Part shown: positions 60,256 to 64,000 of the stretch, piece by piece
How the letters are laid out: the number at the start of each line of letters is the position of its first letter
Numbering within the stretch: position 1 is the first letter of the stretch
From: Sympetrum striolatum
Taxonomy: Eukaryota; Arthropoda; Insecta; Odonata; Libellulidae
DNA length: 64,000 nucleotides
Assembly (NCBI GenBank): GCA_947579665.1
Contig: OX388347.1
Location: 21,692,562-21,756,561, forward strand
Reading direction: 5' to 3'
Made by a program: the position numbers and the translations under genes
Notes under the pieces: model-generated
Seen by the model: the letters and a program-made list of their open reading frames with translations, nothing else
The model's database searches: none
Told to the model about the DNA's origin: nothing

Positions 60256-60951
60256 TTAAAATTTAACTCATACCTTTAGGTGAATTAGTAGTACTACATA
60301 TGTAATATCTGATTCTACTAAGTTTAACTTAAATGCTCCAACTATTTAAAAAGGAGAAAATTTATACTTTGTACAAATCGTTATATCTTTTATGTCCTGA
60401 CCATAATCAGGTATTGAAAATAATTTCATTATCATAAACTTCAATATCATCTCTAAAACTTATAAATAAAATTCAGTTAACGAAGGCTAAACTTACTAAT
60501 TACACATATGTCGTCCTTTTACAAAGTTTAGAATGAAAACAAAACAGCCGCCTCTTTGAGTAAAGATTGTTTGTCAGCACGACCTCTACTTCGCACAATT
60601 CTCCGACATATTGATTTCAATTGATTCGTTCCGTAGGAAGGCCTCCTGCGAGACGTTTCCGATTCAGTTAATGTTTTATTGCAATAAGAAAAAAGGATCA
60701 ACTCTGAGAATAACACAGTGGAAACAGATAATCCGGTAAACTAGAAGAATAGAGGCATTACTGCGAATTCCACAGTTGTCGCCAAATTGTTTGGCCTCAC
60801 CTGGTTGGAGGAAGTCAACCATCTCCAATCCAGAAGGCCCCTGGTGGCGACCGTCGACGCAGAATGGCTAGGAAGAAAATTTTGCTGATGCAATGTCTCC
60901 TTCCGGTGAAGAAAGGTTCTCATATTCTGGTTTAGTATTTCCTTCGATTAA
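60256..60951. other. Unremarkable stretch
   Basis: Short minus-strand frames (60528-60716, 60741-60923) without motifs. Slightly GC-richer from 60780 to 60860. Confidence 0.4.
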
Positions 60952-61680
60952 TGGTAGCTAAGTGGGGTTTTTACCGTTCCTTTTTTTCATTTAGAAATTT
61001 CAAGGGTCGCCATGCTAATCCTTACCTCCGCTTGAAGCTCAGCAGCGCCCGGCCGTCGCAGCATAGGGGACCATAAAAAAACTGACCGCGTGGAATACGA
61101 TTTAAAAAGTTATAAACAATTCAAATGAGCAACAATTTAATATATTCGTCGTCTCACTCGTCCAAAGAGATGTACAACCGTCTTTTGATCGACGTTCTAC
61201 GATGAAAATTAAGATTTTTCGTCATTTTGCAAGAAATTACCCGTTTACACACGGGTTTACACGGGGGGTCAGATAGGCGGGTGTTTTAAATATCTCAACG
61301 GGGGTTGGGTTTTGTCGGGGGGAGGATTTCTAAATTTCTAGATTTTTGATAGAAATCCCTCCCACCTACGGCAACGTTGCCGTGTATAAATGGGTAATTT
61401 ATTTCAAAATCACGAAAAATCTTAATTTTCATCGTAGAACATCGATCAAAAGACGCTTGTAAAATCTCTTAGGACGAATGAGACGACGAAGGTAATAAAT
61501 TGTTGCTCATTTGAATTGTTTATAACTTTTTAAATCGTATTCCACCCGGTCAGTTTTTTATGGTCCCCCTGATGGGAAGGCCGGGCGCTGCTGAGCTTCA
61601 AGCTTAGGTAAGGATTAGGATGGCGACCCTCGAAATTTCTACCTGAAAAAAGTAATGGTAAAAACCCCGCTTAGCTACCA
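60952..61680. mobile_element. 729-bp foldback element with nested palindromes
   Basis: Two roughly 300-bp arms (60952-61253 and 61381-61680) are inverted copies of each other, about 85-90% alike by eye. They open TGGTAGCTAAG and close CTTAGCTACCA. The 127-bp loop contains a second near-perfect inverted repeat, GGAGGATTTCTA (61321-61332) against TAGAAATCCCTCC (61350-61362), and at its edge a perfect 14-bp palindrome, CGGCAACGTTGCCG (61369-61382). No open frame for a transposase. Flanks TTAA on the left and CTAA on the right may be a decayed target duplication. Likely a non-autonomous foldback DNA element. Confidence 0.85.
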
Positions 61681-62384
61681 CTAACCTTTCCTTCTGTTAT
61701 AAAATATCAACTGTTTATCCTTATGGATTCCTATAATAATTAATATACTTATATAGCTTTCATACATTTATATTCCGACTTCGTATGCTTTACGGAGTAC
61801 TAATAAAAGTCTCAAGTGAAAATTCTGAGACCTTCTCTCACCATTAACTGCACAAAAGTTTCATCGACAATGCACTGGGTGGAAGAGATGCGAGATGGCT
61901 CTTAAAAGCACTCCTTTTAAAATTAAGAGGGATATAAGAGAGGAAAAAGGCAATAGCTGATGTTTAGTTATAGCGGTAGGCCAAAGTCGCGCGATGCGGT
62001 ATAAATAAATAACTGTGCGGTTTTTGACAACGGAATGAGGGCATGCGTCCTCTTTTGCAGAAATCTTATCCTTTGAATTCCTATTAAACTGGAAGAACTC
62101 CAGCTAAGCCCAGCTTATAAAACTTCCGCTTTTGGTAGAAAGAGTCCTGTGTTCAATCTTGGAGGGATAGTTGGCGACAAGAATGCCATCCGGCTATATA
62201 AAATTGAAGCCAAAACCGATTTTCATCGGCATATCAGCAATTATCATCTCCATGTTCATCAGCTGACTTTGTAATTGATAGGAATCAAGAAACCTTTTTC
62301 TTATCAAACAGTATACATATAACAGGATATATATAACAGGATCGTAATAAATATGTCCTGACTGTACTTCGTGGAGCGACATCT
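61681..62384. other. Unremarkable stretch with a weak tRNA-like segment
   Basis: 62100-62165 has AGCTAAGCCCAGC and TGTTCAATCTTGG, loosely similar to Pol III A and B boxes, too degenerate to call. The rest is AT-rich without features. Confidence 0.3.
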
Positions 62385-62518
62385 TAGGTTGAAAGAAAAA
62401 AAAAACTTCGTAATTTCCACAATAAGTTTTAATTTATCCGACCGGTTTCGGCATTGACAGCCATTCTCAGCCACCTGACGAAATTTGTGGAAATTACGAA
62501 GTTTTTTCTTTCAACCTA
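62385..62518. repeat. 134-bp foldback element
   Basis: TAGGTTGAAAGAAAA... (62385-62422) and its inverted copy (62485-62518) differ only in the length of the A-run, so the arms are almost perfect, covering AACTTCGTAATTTCCACAA. The loop carries CCGACCGGTTTCGG followed by ATTGACAGCCATTCTCAGCC. Small, non-coding, consistent with a MITE or foldback insertion. Confidence 0.75.
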
Positions 62519-63254
62519 CAATAATAAAGAAAAAGCTACCTGTTCAGTGGGAATAATCTCCTCATTTCTCTTTGTTACAACCAGAATTGGAACGAATTTC
62601 AGGCAGGGAATAGCCCCACAATCTTTCAAATCTACAAATAAAGCGATGTTAACGACTTTTCATGCCCCCCGAAGATTCTCAGAGAAATTCGGCATTAAGG
62701 GAATTCTATTATATAGCGGTTCATATGCGATTTGTGTCACGTCTTGGTGAGAAAAGGGCCAGTGGATCCTCGGAGGTTGATAAACTTGAGGAAACGAATG
62801 GAGAAGGGTCTTTTGTTCGGAGGAAGTTTGCTCGTTGGGAATTTCGTAAGCGATTCCGCAGCAAATGCTTATGCGGTTATCACCGGCCGCGGTTTTATTG
62901 CCCTCGCTCGGGAAAAGAACATCTTCGTTTGTTCTCCCCAATTCCCTTCTCTCCCCCATTGCTTTATCTCCAAGGAACTGTACAGGGGATGATGATGGTC
63001 CAACGACGCATCATCACGTTTTCCATTCTTCTTTTTCTTGTTTCCTCAGCTTTTGTCTTCCGTTAATCTGTTCCGATATTTCTTAAAAATCGGGTCCTTT
63101 TTTATCTCCCGGTTGGTTATAGTGGCCTAAAATTCCATATCTGAAGCCATGCACTTTGTATTTCATCGTTTCGTTAACCGTCCTATCCTCCAATTACTTT
63201 CGTATTTGCCTTTTTCCTATTACATGAACGTGTTTTCTATATTTTGGTAGTTTC
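62519..63254. other. GC-richer island with overlapping frames
   Basis: 62740-63120 is richer in GC and CpG. Frames of 134, 98, 86 and 73 codons on the plus strand and 99 on the minus strand overlap one another; none has a recognisable domain. Probably composition-driven. Confidence 0.3.
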
Positions 63255-64000
63255 ACGTGCAACAAATTTTAAATACCTATTTAACGCCTTCTCCTTCACT
63301 TCTTTGTAGCGTACCCCACCCCTTATGTAATCTACAATATTTTGTTTTTATCTTCCTCACAGTTTTTCCCTTAAATTCTACCATCAATAAATTCTTCAGT
63401 AGTCCCTTCCTTCTCAATACATGACCCGTCTGTCCATGCTTTATCACTTCAATTAATCCCCTCTACTCTCTAACCATCTCCAGCACCTCCGTGTTGTTTT
63501 CCTATCAACCCAGCTTACTTTTTTCATTCTACGACAAACCCACATTTCAATGGGCTCCAAACGTTTGAATTCCTCATTTCTTAAGGTCCACATTTCACAC
63601 CCATTCCTATGTCACATAGACACAATTTGGGCACATTATAAGCCGTTACAATTAAGTTATACCTTCGCGATGTAATTTTTCTAATCACTTCCTCTGCCTC
63701 CGTTTTAATTCTGTAATCCGCAAACATGCCACTTCATCAAACTCTCACATTCTCCAATGTCTTTATCAATTAAACTTGTTATTTAACTCTACGGCGTTTT
63801 CTAATCCCAAAAACCTCCAACTTCCAAATTTGATTTCAATAGTGTCCAAATTTCACATTCATTTAAGAAAAAATAAACTAGAATTAGAATCTTCCTGTGT
63901 GATCTGGTATCACCTCTAAGCCTTATCTTTATTACTTTCCTTCTTTTCTTAGATATTGCTTATTGTTAGTCAAATTGATTCTTCCTCTAAATTTCTTCTG
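63255..64000 (-). mobile_element. Decayed LINE reverse transcriptase C-terminal region, runs off the window
   Basis: Read on the minus strand from about 63640 downward, one frame gives EMWTLRNEEFKRLEPIEMWV then CRRMKKVSWVDRKTTRRCWR, followed in shifted frames by LIEVIKHGQTGHVLRRKGLL and MVEFKGKTVRKIKTK. This order (C/E-x-WTLR, LE-x-x-EMW-x-RRM, SW-x-DR, GH-x-LRR, G-K-R) matches the C-terminal domain of endonuclease-reverse transcriptase LINEs common in arthropods. Upstream, ACLRITELKRRQRK matches the preceding helix. Many stops and frameshifts mark it as dead. The RT catalytic core would lie beyond position 64000. It differs from the FADD-type LINE at 41-42 kb. Confidence 0.75.

Noticed and set aside
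62100..62165. tRNA-like A/B box pair
   Set aside because: Both boxes are too degenerate and no tail follows.
62662..63066. 134-codon plus-strand open frame
   Set aside because: Overlaps three other plus frames and one minus frame in the same GC-richer island; no motif.
1..64000. CRISPR arrays, rRNA genes, functional tRNA genes, LTR retrotransposons
   Set aside because: Looked for and not seen: no regularly spaced repeats, no rRNA-like blocks, no intact cloverleaf and no long direct terminal repeats.

Overview
This 64 kb window looks like AT-rich nuclear DNA of an animal, most probably an arthropod and perhaps an insect. No bacterial-style gene order is visible: there are no operons, ribosome binding sites, tRNA or rRNA genes, or CRISPR arrays. 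What is visible is typical of a repeat-rich eukaryotic intergenic or intronic region: tRNA-derived SINE-like units with Pol III boxes, decayed LINE reverse transcriptases, DNA-transposon ends, foldback palindromes, microsatellites and splice-site-like signals. The species cannot be read from the sequence.

No host protein-coding gene is supported with high confidence. The best candidate lies at 21.6-22.7 kb. It is a 199-codon frame, longer than expected by chance at this base composition, with two hydrophobic segments and a pattern reminiscent of the C-terminal half of insect gustatory/odorant receptors. A phase-0 donor-like site and a well-formed downstream acceptor/donor pair accompany it, but the second exon does not stay open in phase, so it may be a pseudogene.

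The clearest content is mobile DNA. A ~0.7-1.1 kb element occurs three times in the same orientation (24.4, 31.2 and 47.3 kb). Each copy has ACTTTCTCC terminal inverted repeats, a TG microsatellite at a fixed internal position, and one or two ~316-bp internal units; the one-unit copy looks like a recombinant of the two-unit form. A ~250-bp repeat with three conserved hairpins, including one compensated base pair, occurs at 16.75 and 43.35 kb. Decayed LINEs on the minus strand lie at 41.1-42.2 kb (FADD box and C-terminus), 39.1 kb (3' end only) and 63.3 kb to the right edge (a different LINE group). Foldback elements lie at 49.6, 55.3, 61.3 and 62.4 kb. tRNA-like/SINE-like units lie at 5.85, 13.1 and 58.6 kb.

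Between these are long AT-rich stretches with nothing recognisable, interrupted every few kilobases by 0.2-1.2 kb islands of higher GC with many CpGs. Some islands carry matches to known insect regulatory motifs (GAGA runs, AATGGCGG-type Pho/YY1 sites, AGGTGGCGC-type CTCF sites, TAATTA homeodomain sites). They are candidates for conserved non-coding elements, but this is inference: regulatory function cannot be shown from sequence alone. Short open frames inside the islands, often overlapping on both strands, are explained by the scarcity of AT-rich stop codons there.
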